A stretch of DNA of 10,709 bases from Cephalothrix spiralis. Taxonomy: Eukaryota; Nemertea; Palaeonemertea; Archinemertea; Cephalotrichidae. How positions within the stretch are numbered: position 1 is the stretch's first letter; every line of letters begins with the position of its first letter. Below are positions 1-6,517 of the stretch, piece by piece. The position numbers were made by a program, and so were the translations under genes. Under the pieces are notes generated by a model. That model was not told the DNA's origin and did no database searches. It saw only the letters and a program-made list of their open reading frames with translations. The DNA lies in assembly GCA_032353305.1 (NCBI GenBank), contig JAUCNG010395367.1, positions 1 to 10,709 of the forward strand. Direction: 5' to 3'.

Positions 1-150
1 CAGTGTCCCACTCCACGTATTTAACCTGACCGAGCCACCCAGGAAGCTATGCGCTGAGGAACTTGCTTAAGGTTCCTCCCGATGGAAAGTGGTGTCAACC
101 CCGGAGCTCCGGACTACTAGACCGACGCTTTACCACCTTGCCACCGAGCC
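1..150 (-). mobile_element. tRNA-derived SINE, copy 1 (truncated by window start)
   Basis: Read on the - strand from base 150, the sequence looks like a tRNA-derived SINE head. A box-A-like motif (TGGCAAGGTGG) sits at tRNA position 8, and a box-B-like motif (GGTTGACACC, bases 100-91) sits about 51 bases from the 5' end, the spacing expected for a tRNA. Box B lacks one C relative to GGTTCRANNCC, so internal Pol III promoter activity is probably weakened. The body (about bases 46-5) contains a segment ending in GTGGCTCGGTCAGG and then an AATACGTGGAGTGGGAC-like tail. Both recur in the copy at 5290-5550, which shows that this is a dispersed family and not a lone tRNA pseudogene. The 3' end lies outside the window. 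I cannot name the family. Confidence 0.72.
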
Positions 151-593
151 GTACTGCTGAAAGAGGTTTAGCTTACCCGTCTCTAAAATGTTTTACAGAA
201 ACAACACTATAAATAATAATTCAAAAACAAAATGGTATTATATTTTAACAAAATAAATAAATGTATAACAAATATCATAAAATAGATTACAAATATACAG
301 TTATGTACACCACTGGCTTATCAACACGTTATTATAAAACATAACAATAAATAACAAACTGGCTTTTCTATAATTACATGACCAAATTATAAACATGTTG
401 ATGTCGTAACTAAATTATGCTTAAAATAGTATTTCAGATCATTTCATAATGAAGTATAAATGAAACTTAATGTAATATATTTAGATTATTATATCATTAT
501 TAGTCATATCTTCTTTGTTAATAATATATTGACAACGCTTAATTCAAAACTATTTTGTTTTGAAACCGCTTATAATGTTTTTAATGCCCCTTT
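151..593. other. AT-rich noncoding stretch
   Basis: No coding exon or RNA gene is recognisable. The stretch is strongly AT-rich with frequent stops in all frames. Bases 495-540 resemble 2666-2708 (ATTATTAGTCATATC..., then TAATATATTGACAAC), and TGAAACCGCTTAT at about 561-573 recurs at 2641-2653. Part of the stretch is therefore an old dispersed repeat. Confidence 0.5.
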
Positions 594-1171
594 ATTGTAT
601 TCATTCCTAAGCTGATACTATTTAAAATAGTCGAGTGCTTTATCGGTGTGGTCTGACGAACTCTAACATGCCTGGTTACTTTTCTGATAAAATTAAAAAT
701 CAATTGACCCACAACTGTTTCGTTTTATAGTAAAAATAAATCATGTAATTTTTTGTAAATCCTATTTGTGGTATTTTTAAAATTTTAAGATGTTTTAGAT
801 TCTCTTGGATAGAACGCATTTTGAATTATATTTCTGTGGTATGTTGAACTGATTTCAGGTACAATCTGTCCTGATGTCTTTTTCTACTGCAAATATATAA
901 TTTTTGTTGAAACTTATCGCAGAAATAAAAAATCAAAATGCGTTCTATTCAGAAAATTACATCCAAGTGAATCTAAAACATCTTAACATTTTAAAAGTAC
1001 ATGTACCACAAATAGGATTTACAAAAATTAATGATTTCGTTTTACTAAGTTGGTCAATAGATTTTACATTTCATCGGAAGAGTAACCAGGCATGTTAGAG
1101 TTCGTCAGACAATACCGATAAAGCCACTAGACCATTATTAATTACTATCAGCTTATAAATGAATACACTAT
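594..1171. repeat. 578-base long inverted repeat (foldback/MITE-like)
   Basis: Two arms of about 255-265 bases (roughly 594-850 and 906-1171) are reverse complements with small indels, around a loop of about 55 bases. The best block is perfect over 30 bases: 651-680 pairs with 1081-1110. Other long blocks are 751-773 with 1004-1026, 786-810 with 961-985, and 810-825 with 933-948. The outer ends pair as GTATTCATT (597-605) with AATGAATAC (1158-1166). The right arm carries about 12 extra bases near 949-960 that the left arm lacks. Such long-arm foldbacks are typical of nonautonomous DNA elements. No transposase is present and I see no clear target-site duplication. An open frame at 904-1098 is only a by-product of the right arm. 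A transcript through it would form long double-stranded RNA. Confidence 0.85.
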
Positions 1172-1658
1172 ATATTTTTATGCACATTTATCATCTTAAT
1201 ATCTGCCAAGTCCTACTATGCAGTTGCTCTAACTCTCAATGTTTGGTCAAAACACAACATTTCTGCCTTTTTTAGAGATAAAAATTTTAAAAATTAATGG
1301 AACATTCGGGAAATAAAACGCTTATTTGGAATTTGGTGAATGCATTTCTGATATTGCCCCAATGTCCTATTTTTCGGTAGAAATAGTAACTATATTTTTC
1401 ACATCAAAATATCCAATCTTTCTTTACTCTTTTAGAGAAAAATATTGATTGGGTAAGTCTGACCAGTAAGGAACAAAAGGTACGAAGATCTAAAAGTTTA
1501 TATTCCAGAGAAATCTTTAGCACCACCAGTCAGGCAAAAATCCGGATGTGAGTCTAGCTCTCTCCAATTCCACTTAGAGTTATATATCATGGGAAATTTC
1601 CCGTGTATGTTACAAGTTAGTGCTCTGTTGGTACCACCAAATTGCACCAATAATGTTT
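1172..1658. other. Noncoding; likely 3' flank/3' UTR of the Rab-like gene
   Basis: This lies immediately 3' of the - strand Rab-like stop codon, so its right part is probably 3' UTR. I see no canonical AATAAA on the - strand, only weak variants such as TATAAA near 1497-1502. A perfect 12-base palindrome GGGAAATTTCCC lies at 1591-1602. No exon was recognised. Confidence 0.4.
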
Positions 1659-2141
1659 TCACGAAGTATTGCAACAACTTGATTTTTGCGCCACCACCTT
1701 AGGTCGAAGTCTGAACCCTAGTTGAATGATACCATTTCCGCAGTCATATATCCCATCTGGATTCGACGCCGAAGACGACCCATGACTGTAAATATGCTTG
1801 GCGATGTCGTTGAACATCTCGTCGGCGTTCTTTTGTTCCAAGGGGAATTTATAAATTTTGTCCAGCATTGAGCCATGCTTATCGACCCAGGCCTCTAGCT
1901 GCCTGTCACTGATATAATTTATCGAAGACCCCGGGCTTCCATCACTGTTGATGTATAAAAAGACTGGGGTCTCGTTGCTCCGTAGGTGATTTTTTAAGGC
2001 TGGCAGCCAGTAGTTTGTTATCTCTGTTAGAGTGTTGATATCAGACTGCCGACACACAAGGATCACAGCGCCGCTGCCGTTGTAGTAGGATTGTGAGACG
2101 GATAATTGTAACTCCATGTCTGCAGTATCCCATAATGTAAC
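1659..2141 (-). CDS. Rab-like gene, coding exon 2 (G3 region to C-terminus and stop)
   Basis: The acceptor reads taattccag|GTTACA, with AG at 2143-2142, and the exon opens in phase 0 with VTLWDTAD. This continues exon 1 exactly where beta3 of a Rab should begin, so the join is convincing even though the exons are 2,229 bases apart. It encodes 160 residues and ends in TGA at 1661-1659. The first ATG inside it (2117) is internal (Met65) and is not a start. It carries the DTAD variant of DxxG, the SYY of the Rab family, a PVFLYINSDG strand where NKxD belongs, and a shortened stretch where SAK belongs. The tail is glycine/serine-rich and hydrophobic, followed by SSCCNTS. Confidence 0.85.
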   Translation of the reverse strand, partial: VTLWDTADMELQLSVSQSYYNGSGAVILVCRQSDINTLTEITNYWLPALKNHLRSNETPVFLYINSDGSPGSSINYISDRQLEAWVDKHGSMLDKIYKFPLEQKNADEMFNDIAKHIYSHGSSSASNPDGIYDCGNGIIQLGFRLRPKVVAQKSSCCNTS

Positions 2142-4538
2142 CTGGAATTATATTTGAAAATATTTTAGTTGGCTTCATAGATTCAAAAACAGGGGAGGGT
2201 GTCTGGTTATTTGACACACTTGAATTTTGAAACCGCAGGCCTCGTAATTCTCCTAAAATTTTAGGATATCCTAAAAATCTTATAAAATACATTTATTTTT
2301 CATAAAATATTATGAAAATGGTGTTAAGTGTTTCAAAAATTTCTCACCTCGCTTCGCTCGGCATAATATTTTAGAATTTTGAACTTATTTGTAACGCGGC
2401 GCGTGTCAAAAATTTATATTTCATTTTGGTAATAGAGTCTCCTAATTAATTATATGCATAGCTTATATTGATTTATTGAAAAGCAAAAATATTTTGTTTG
2501 TAGTGAAGAAAAGTTATTAAAAAATCCACTCATATATCATAAAATTTCATAAATTGCTAGAAAATCTCATAAAATATTGCTCAAAAATCTCATCGTATTA
2601 AAAAAAAATCTCCTAAAATCCAAAAATTGAGTATTAGGCCTGAAACCGCTTATTCTGATATTTTGATTATGGTCATATTTCTATCTGTTGGTAATATATT
2701 ACAACTTGCCGAAATATTCAAGTTTAAACTTTGCAAATAAAATTTTGGATTTATGACTTACACCGTCGATACCTCAGTAACGGTTGGTTTTTGGCTATAT
2801 ATTTATGTAAAACCAACAGAAATATGACCCTTATATCAACAATGATTTGCTGTTTTTTTGCGATTCGTGCTTGTGCAGAGCAAAACTGAACCGCGCATGC
2901 GCGCGCTGATCTCGAAAATGGCTCAAAAGTATAAGGCTTTGGCGTGTTTTTAGCCAAAAATTTAGAGAAAGCTATTTTTTTATTTAATACAATTTTTTTC
3001 AGGTGCAACCTAGCCAAACACCCCCGGTTATAAAATAAAGTGCCACTAATATTCATTATGTTTTGTCTCCAGTTGTTGTTCACTAATTATAATAGGGTGA
3101 AAACTCGGTGACAGAAAGTTTTTCTATTAAATGTTGTAATTAGTGCCCCACTTTGTATTGCCTTCAGCTAAATCCTAAATCAGGAGAAATATTTTAGGAG
3201 AGAGGGAGAGAAATATTGCAAACCGATTCAAAGTGAAACATTTCATTAAAGTAGCATTTCGGTTTAGTAATCTTTGGGAACGAGATTTCATAGGGACTTT
3301 TCGCATCAATCTGGATCCTTGTTTACTGGTGGCTTTCCCCTATTCCTCGTTTCCGAAGATTCCCAAACCGAGATGGTGCTTTAAACGACTTGTTTATACT
3401 ACATGATCGATTTAAATTGTCAACTTTGGCAACCTAAATGTACATTTAGGAATTAAGTCTTTTTTTCCTAATTCATCATATTTTGATAATTATGGCCATT
3501 TCGATAAGGAATATTTTGATATAAGATAACATTAAAAGTACCTGGAGACGTGGCTATCGACCACATTGAAGATATATGATCTGAGTGAAATTAATAAACA
3601 TTTTATTATTATTAAGAAAATAATAAACAAGCCTCATAGTTCTCTTAAAATTTTAGGATATCATATTTTTTTTTAAAATTTATACTTTTATTTTAGATAT
3701 TTTGAAAACAATAACAATTATACACAGTCATGGCATTCCTTGACCGGCTTTCCAAAGCTTTCCACATCTCTACAAAATGTGACAATTCGTTAAGTAAAAT
3801 CAAGTAGGCCTAAAGTCTCAGATATCATAAATAGGACCCTTCCTCCTTTAATAATTCTAATTCTCATAAAATTTAATTAAAATAGAAAAAGTAGGTCCAA
3901 ATTCGTCTCGCTTGGCTTGGCTCGTCAATTTTCATTATGTTTCTGTATGCATAGGTCCAAAGGTGCGTGTAAAAGATTCTGAAAAATTCTGTTTTTGTCC
4001 CCCACCTCCATCTAGGGGGTCAGGCAAAAATGTAAACCCCGAGGGATCAATATCTTTTAAAAAACCTTTCCAGAAATATATAGTTTTCCAATTGTGTACT
4101 AGAAAATCCACGAATATTAATATATGGTTATTGCACGAGTTTCAAGTAGAATAACGGTTTTATCCCACGGAAACGAGTGTAATAACCTTTTTATACCACG
4201 GTTCAATTCTCTTTTCCCCCATTTTCAAGCGATAATAAAAACCCAAAAATAGCTTACCGTGGTATAATATAAAATAACGTAAATTGCAAGAAATCCCATA
4301 AAATATGAAAAATTCACACAATGACTACGAGGCCTGTAAAAAACACAAAAACATGATAATTATGACATACCTTAACTTTAGCCTTATTATCATCTAATAC
4401 AAAGTGTAAATCCTTGGTATAACAGTCATCAACTGCATTTAATGAATCCTTTGCGAAATGTCGGTAAAGTCTTGTTTTTCCGGTCCTGTATGCACCCAAA
4501 AGGATGATCTTATAATGTCTTGAAGATTTTGTTTTCAT
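1659..4538 (-). CDS. Divergent Rab-like small GTPase, two exons: join of 4538-4371 and 2141-1659
   Basis: The spliced product is 216 residues, the usual size of a Rab. Rabs are prenylated membrane switches that recruit effectors to vesicles when GTP-bound. Visible family marks in order: beta1 plus P-loop KIILLGAYRTGKT (residues 10-22, GxxxxGKT complete); a switch I threonine candidate T41 in YTKDLHF; WDTA at 60-63; the Rab-typical SYY at 74-76; the hydrophobic AVILVC strand; ADEMFNDIAKHI near 162-173, matching the usual VEEMF-IA helix; and C-terminal SSCCNTS. CCxxx is an accepted Rab geranylgeranylation form. Several motifs are broken. DxxG is DTAD, so the G3 glycine is Asp64 and the catalytic Gln position is Met65. 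NKxD is reduced to NSD (121-123). SAK is absent. It may bind nucleotide weakly or not hydrolyse it. Intact frame and clean splice sites argue against a pseudogene. I cannot assign a subfamily. The gene lies antisense inside an apparent Arp1 intron. Confidence 0.82.
2236..2642. mobile_element. Short nonautonomous DNA element with CAGGCCT ends (copy A)
   Basis: The element begins CAGGCCTC (2236) and ends AGGCCTG (2642), so the ends are 7-base inverted repeats. The flanks carry a direct repeat: TGAAACCG occurs at 2228-2235 and again at 2641-2648. AAACCG lies strictly outside the ends and the leading TG overlaps the right terminus, so the duplication is 6-8 bases long. This is compatible with, but does not prove, a hAT-like element. 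Just inside the left end is CCTAAAATTTTAGG. The middle holds CTCACCTCGCTTCGCTCGG at 2343-2361. The right half is rich in TCTCATAAAAT-like units. It lies in the Rab-like intron and contains no gene. Confidence 0.65.
2655..2845. repeat. Small foldback with GGTCATATTTC...GTTGGT arms
   Basis: GGTCATATTTCTATCTGTTGGT at 2671-2692 is matched in inverted orientation at 2812-2829, with a 4-base indel. Weaker complementarity continues on both sides (about 2655-2710 against 2795-2845). The left arm also resembles 495-540. This looks like an old dispersed repeat, and its true ends are not resolved. Confidence 0.4.
2892..2903. promoter_or_regulatory. NRF-1-like palindrome CGCGCATGCGCG
   Basis: The 12 bases match the known NRF-1 consensus YGCGCAYGCGCR at every position and are a perfect palindrome, in otherwise AT-rich DNA. 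The site sits in the Rab-like intron, not next to a recognised promoter. It could be part of a repeat or a cryptic promoter. A motif match alone is weak evidence for function. Confidence 0.3.
3247..3383. repeat. Foldback hairpin with about 48-base arms
   Basis: The left arm (3247-3295) and right arm (3336-3383) are imperfect reverse complements around a 40-base loop. Shared blocks, read in left-arm orientation, include TAAAG, CTCGGTTT (TTCGGTTT in the left arm), AATCTT and AACGAG. It lies in the Rab-like intron between the two CAGGCCT elements. It may be a tiny MITE or an old inverted duplication. No target duplication is evident and it has no coding content. Confidence 0.6.
3433..3450. repeat. 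Perfect 18-base palindrome
   Basis: CCTAAATGTACATTTAGG reads the same on both strands with no mismatch. It lies in the Rab-like intron, outside the recognised elements. It could be a protein-binding dyad or a fragment of an element end. No function can be assigned. Confidence 0.55.
3628..4336. mobile_element. CAGGCCT-type element, longer diverged copy B
   Basis: The left end CAAGCCTCATAGTTCTC is followed by TTAAAATTTTAGGATATC, closely matching the left end of the element at 2236-2642. The right end (AATTGCAAGAAATCCCATAAAATAT, then GAGGCCTG at 4329-4336) resembles that element's right portion. The terminus CAAGCCT/CAGGCCT has one mismatch. The interior at 3904-3924 carries a degraded form of the CTCGCTTCGCTCG module. 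The extra length (709 against 407 bases) comes largely from an unrelated central segment with a C-rich patch near 4000 and an inverted repeat at 4191-4267. No clean target duplication was found. It ends about 34 bases from the Rab-like exon 1 donor. Confidence 0.5.
4191..4267. repeat. 12-base inverted repeat TTATACCACGGT / ACCGTGGTATAA
   Basis: Perfect 12-base arms (4191-4202 and 4256-4267) enclose 53 bases. A related direct phrase (AATAACGGTTTTATCCCACGG at about 4150-4170) precedes it, giving a loose tandem with AATAACCTTTTTATACCACGG. It lies inside the right half of the longer CAGGCCT-type element and may be a nested terminal repeat. Confidence 0.5.
4371..4538 (-). CDS. Rab-like gene, coding exon 1 (P-loop, switch I)
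   Basis: This exon holds 56 codons, from the ATG at 4538-4536 to an AAG|GTATGT donor, with GT at 4370-4369 and phase 0. It encodes the short N-terminus MKTKSSRHY, the P-loop GAYRTGKT and the switch I region ending in NKAKVK. I chose this ATG because nine residues before beta1 is normal for a Rab and it is the only ATG in the open frame. The frame stays open upstream to about 4658, where the - strand reads ttttccctag, a plausible splice acceptor (AG at 4660-4659). A longer N-terminus from an upstream exon is therefore possible. The donor lies only about 34 bases from the end of the repeat element at 3628-4336. Confidence 0.8.
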
Positions 4539-5289
4539 TTTGAATTTTTTGTCTAAATTATCTAAACAAAAGATTGCGTCTTGCTCTGTCAAATGAAATA
4601 GCTTGTATGGCCTGTCTATGTTTAGATTACAACTTTTATCTATGGGTCCGAGTGCAAACTAGGGAAAACCCCGTTTTCGGTTTTATCTCTATTTCGTATT
4701 GCTTTTAACCTGGATTGGACTTTCATGATGAAATATCCGGAAATATCAGTAAATTCATATGTTAGTTAATGAAATAACATGTCAGTTATTACATGTATGA
4801 TAGTCAAACGTGTGCGATATTGTGTTGGAATCTCATACGTACAGTACTCTTTTAAAATAGAAGTGGAATATCCATGGAAAAAACCCATTTTTCCCTTTGG
4901 CAAAATTTCGATTTAGTATCCTTTAGAAGGACAATGTGAACTAAAATATGTTATGTTAACTAAATTTTTACTGTAAAATTTATTTCACAAGGGGCTGCAC
5001 TGGGGTAGGGACATGAAACCTTAATTTGTGTGGAATTTTCTATATTTTTGGATTTTATTTTTTGGCTTTTTACGTCAAAACAAATTTTAAATGGTTATAA
5101 ATCGAATTATTTGTGAACGTTGTGACCGGTTCTAGTCTATCAATTCTTATAGGAGGGCGTCAGATGACTGGCTCAAATAGACACAGACGGTCCGCTTTAT
5201 GAGCATTTACCCTTAGGACTGTAGACCTATCCCGCATTCTAATCTACTTTCTATATACCGATAAGCTGTGGGGGTTACCCCCTAAGTGA
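4539..5289. other. Noncoding; upstream flank of the Rab-like gene
   Basis: This is the 5' side of the - strand Rab-like gene and should hold its 5' UTR and promoter. I could not identify a TATA box or initiator with confidence. The - strand frame stays open to about 4658, next to an acceptor-like ttttccctag. Bases 5145-5289 are noticeably less AT-rich and include GGGGGTTACCCCC (5270-5282). They may be the extended 3' body of the adjacent SINE. No exon of the + strand Arp1 gene was found here. Confidence 0.4.
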
Positions 5290-5550
5290 GGAACCGCGTC
5301 CCACTTCACGTATTTTCTACATACCAGACCTTCGCTGGTTTACCTGGAAGGGAGGGACCTTCTCTTGTGGAAAGACATCCCAATCCACGTATTAAACCTG
5401 ACCGAGCCACTCAGGAAGGAACGTGCGTTTAGGATCTTGCCTAGGTTCTTTACAGTTAAAGCGTCGAAGGAACGAACGGTACTCGAACCCGGGATTTTTT
5501 CTCTCTCGAAAATACCTCCCCACTGCACCGTACCACTATACCAACGCGGC
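5290..5550 (-). mobile_element. tRNA-derived SINE, copy 2
   Basis: On the - strand the head starts GCCGCGTTGG at 5550. Box A (TGGTATAGTGG, 5543-5533) sits at tRNA position 8, and box B (GGTTCGAGTACC, 5489-5478) starts about 62 bases in. The body then shares GAGTGGCTCGGTCAGG and the AATACGTGGATTGGGATG-like block with the copy at 1-150. A second version of that block (AATACGTGAAGTGGGAC, on bases 5314-5298) follows after about 60 bases, so the tail module is duplicated here. The low-coordinate end is uncertain and related sequence may run on to about 5145. Open frames crossing it on both strands are by-products. Confidence 0.75.
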
Positions 5551-5664
5551 TAAATCAGAAATGTTTTTGAAAAGGGTATAGCTATTTAACGTGAATTTTG
5601 GTGCGGGTCCAGGTTTTTTCCCAATAGTGATTTTGTTTTACTTTTTCTCTCATCAGTGTTGCAA

Positions 5665-5694
5665 TTCCTTGACTGCCCCTTCCTTGACTGCCCC
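5665..5694. repeat. Perfect 15-base tandem duplication
   Basis: TTCCTTGACTGCCCC occurs twice head to tail (5665-5679, 5680-5694). It lies 70-100 bases before the Arp1 acceptor, in the intron just upstream of the usual branch-point zone. Confidence 0.75.
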
Positions 5695-5762
5695 ACCCCC
5701 TTAATGTCATGCTTTATGTTCATTGTATAATGGAATTTATATTGATTTTTTCTCTTTTGCAG

Positions 5763-5824
5763 GATTCGGTGATAGGCTCCTAAGCGAAGCTAAACGATTA
5801 GCACCAAAAGACATCAAGTTAAGA
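5763..5824 (+). CDS. ACTR1: Arp1/centractin (ACTR1), internal exon near the C-terminus
   Basis: Arp1 forms the short actin-like filament of dynactin, the dynein cofactor for cargo transport and spindle work. This 62-base exon follows a strong acceptor (tttttctcttttgcag, AG at 5761-5762) and ends at a consensus donor GTAAGT (5825-5830). It begins with the last two bases of a Gly codon (phase 1) and encodes (G)[20 protein letters not shown]. This matches the vertebrate Arp1 segment, recalled as [21 protein letters not shown], with conservative changes only. In the actin fold this is the subdomain 3 helix after the GGSTLF loop. The exon carrying that GGSTLF loop should lie upstream but is not found within 1-5762, so the preceding intron exceeds 5.7 kb. 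Confidence 0.93.
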
Positions 5825-5938
5825 GTAAGTAAAATCGCACATTTTCACATTTCCCTAACTTTTAATACCTAGGGGGCCAATCATCAATTCATATTATGTA
5901 CACACTAAATTCAAGACTTTGAACAACCCACACCTGTT

Positions 5939-6230
5939 GTACGCGTATGAAGGTTTTTGGAATACAACCGGGTCCTTTTTATGTACGGATTTTACTAAGA
6001 GCGTACAAGATCGTACAAGGGGGAGGGGATAACTCGTACGGACGCATTTTCAGGACCGTTGAACTGTTATTCTAGTCCTTTGTAGACTCTATTATTTACC
6101 TCCATTGTTATCAATATTCTAGAGATTAAGGGGAGAGAGGGTATTCATATATTCCGTACGTAAATTGCGTACACAAGCGGGGGGGCATTAAGCGTTCGGG
6201 GGTCAGTTTCTTGCGTACGTTCTATACGGA
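5939..6230. repeat. CGTAC/GTACG-rich repeat patch
   Basis: At least eight CGTAC or GTACG units occur in under 300 bases (about 5939, 5983, 6002, 6012, 6035, 6155, 6168, 6214), several as the palindrome CGTACG. Two are in the direct repeat CGTACAAG (6002-6009, 6012-6019). Both a left and a right G-run follow the motif (AAGGGGGAGGGG near 6017; AAGCGGGGGGGC near 6175), which suggests a degraded repeat with related halves. It is noncoding and lies in the Arp1 intron. Ends are not defined. Confidence 0.45.
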
Positions 6231-6469
6231 TGGCCTCTAGTCTACAAACCAGTAGTTTTTACGATGAAATACATGAGGAGCACATGTAGCATGAATCAAA
6301 TCAAATAATTTCTATCCTGACCAAATGTACGTAAAATATACAACATGTATATTCACAAAATAATCTATCTTTCATTTCAACAATTCAGTTCTTAATTTAT
6401 AAATTGAATCAAAATGTTTCCCTGGATCCAATCTTAAAGACGTACTCTAGTTAACAAGAGATTAATATA

Positions 6470-6517
6470 TGTACTAAGTACATTGATATGAACTGTACTA
6501 AGTACATTGATATGAAC
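6470..6517. repeat. Perfect 24-base tandem duplication with internal palindrome
   Basis: The 24-base unit 6470-6493 is repeated exactly at 6494-6517. Each unit starts with TGTACTAAGTACA, a 13-base dyad with a single central base, so the pair presents two identical dyads 24 bases apart. It lies in the Arp1 intron. Confidence 0.85.

Noticed and set aside
904-1098. Open frame on the + strand, 64 codons
   Set aside because: It lies in the right arm of the long inverted repeat, opens without ATG and has AT-driven composition with no motif.
1591-1602. GGGAAATTTCCC as a kappa-B-type regulatory site
   Set aside because: A perfect palindrome resembling Rel sites, but it is short, 3' of the gene and AT-rich in the middle. 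Not enough to call.
2041-2292. Open frame on the - strand overlapping the Rab-like exon
   Set aside because: Wrong frame relative to the Rab-like exon and runs into the CAGGCCT element. It is a shadow.
2751-3083. Open frame of 110 codons on the - strand
   Set aside because: It crosses a foldback and the NRF-1-like palindrome and shows no domain motif. Basic, low-information composition fits translated repeat DNA.
3912-4154. Open frame on the + strand
   Set aside because: It lies inside the longer CAGGCCT-type element and has no recognisable domain.
5340-5553. Overlapping open frames on both strands
   Set aside because: Both read through the tRNA-derived SINE. Box A/B motifs explain the sequence better than coding.
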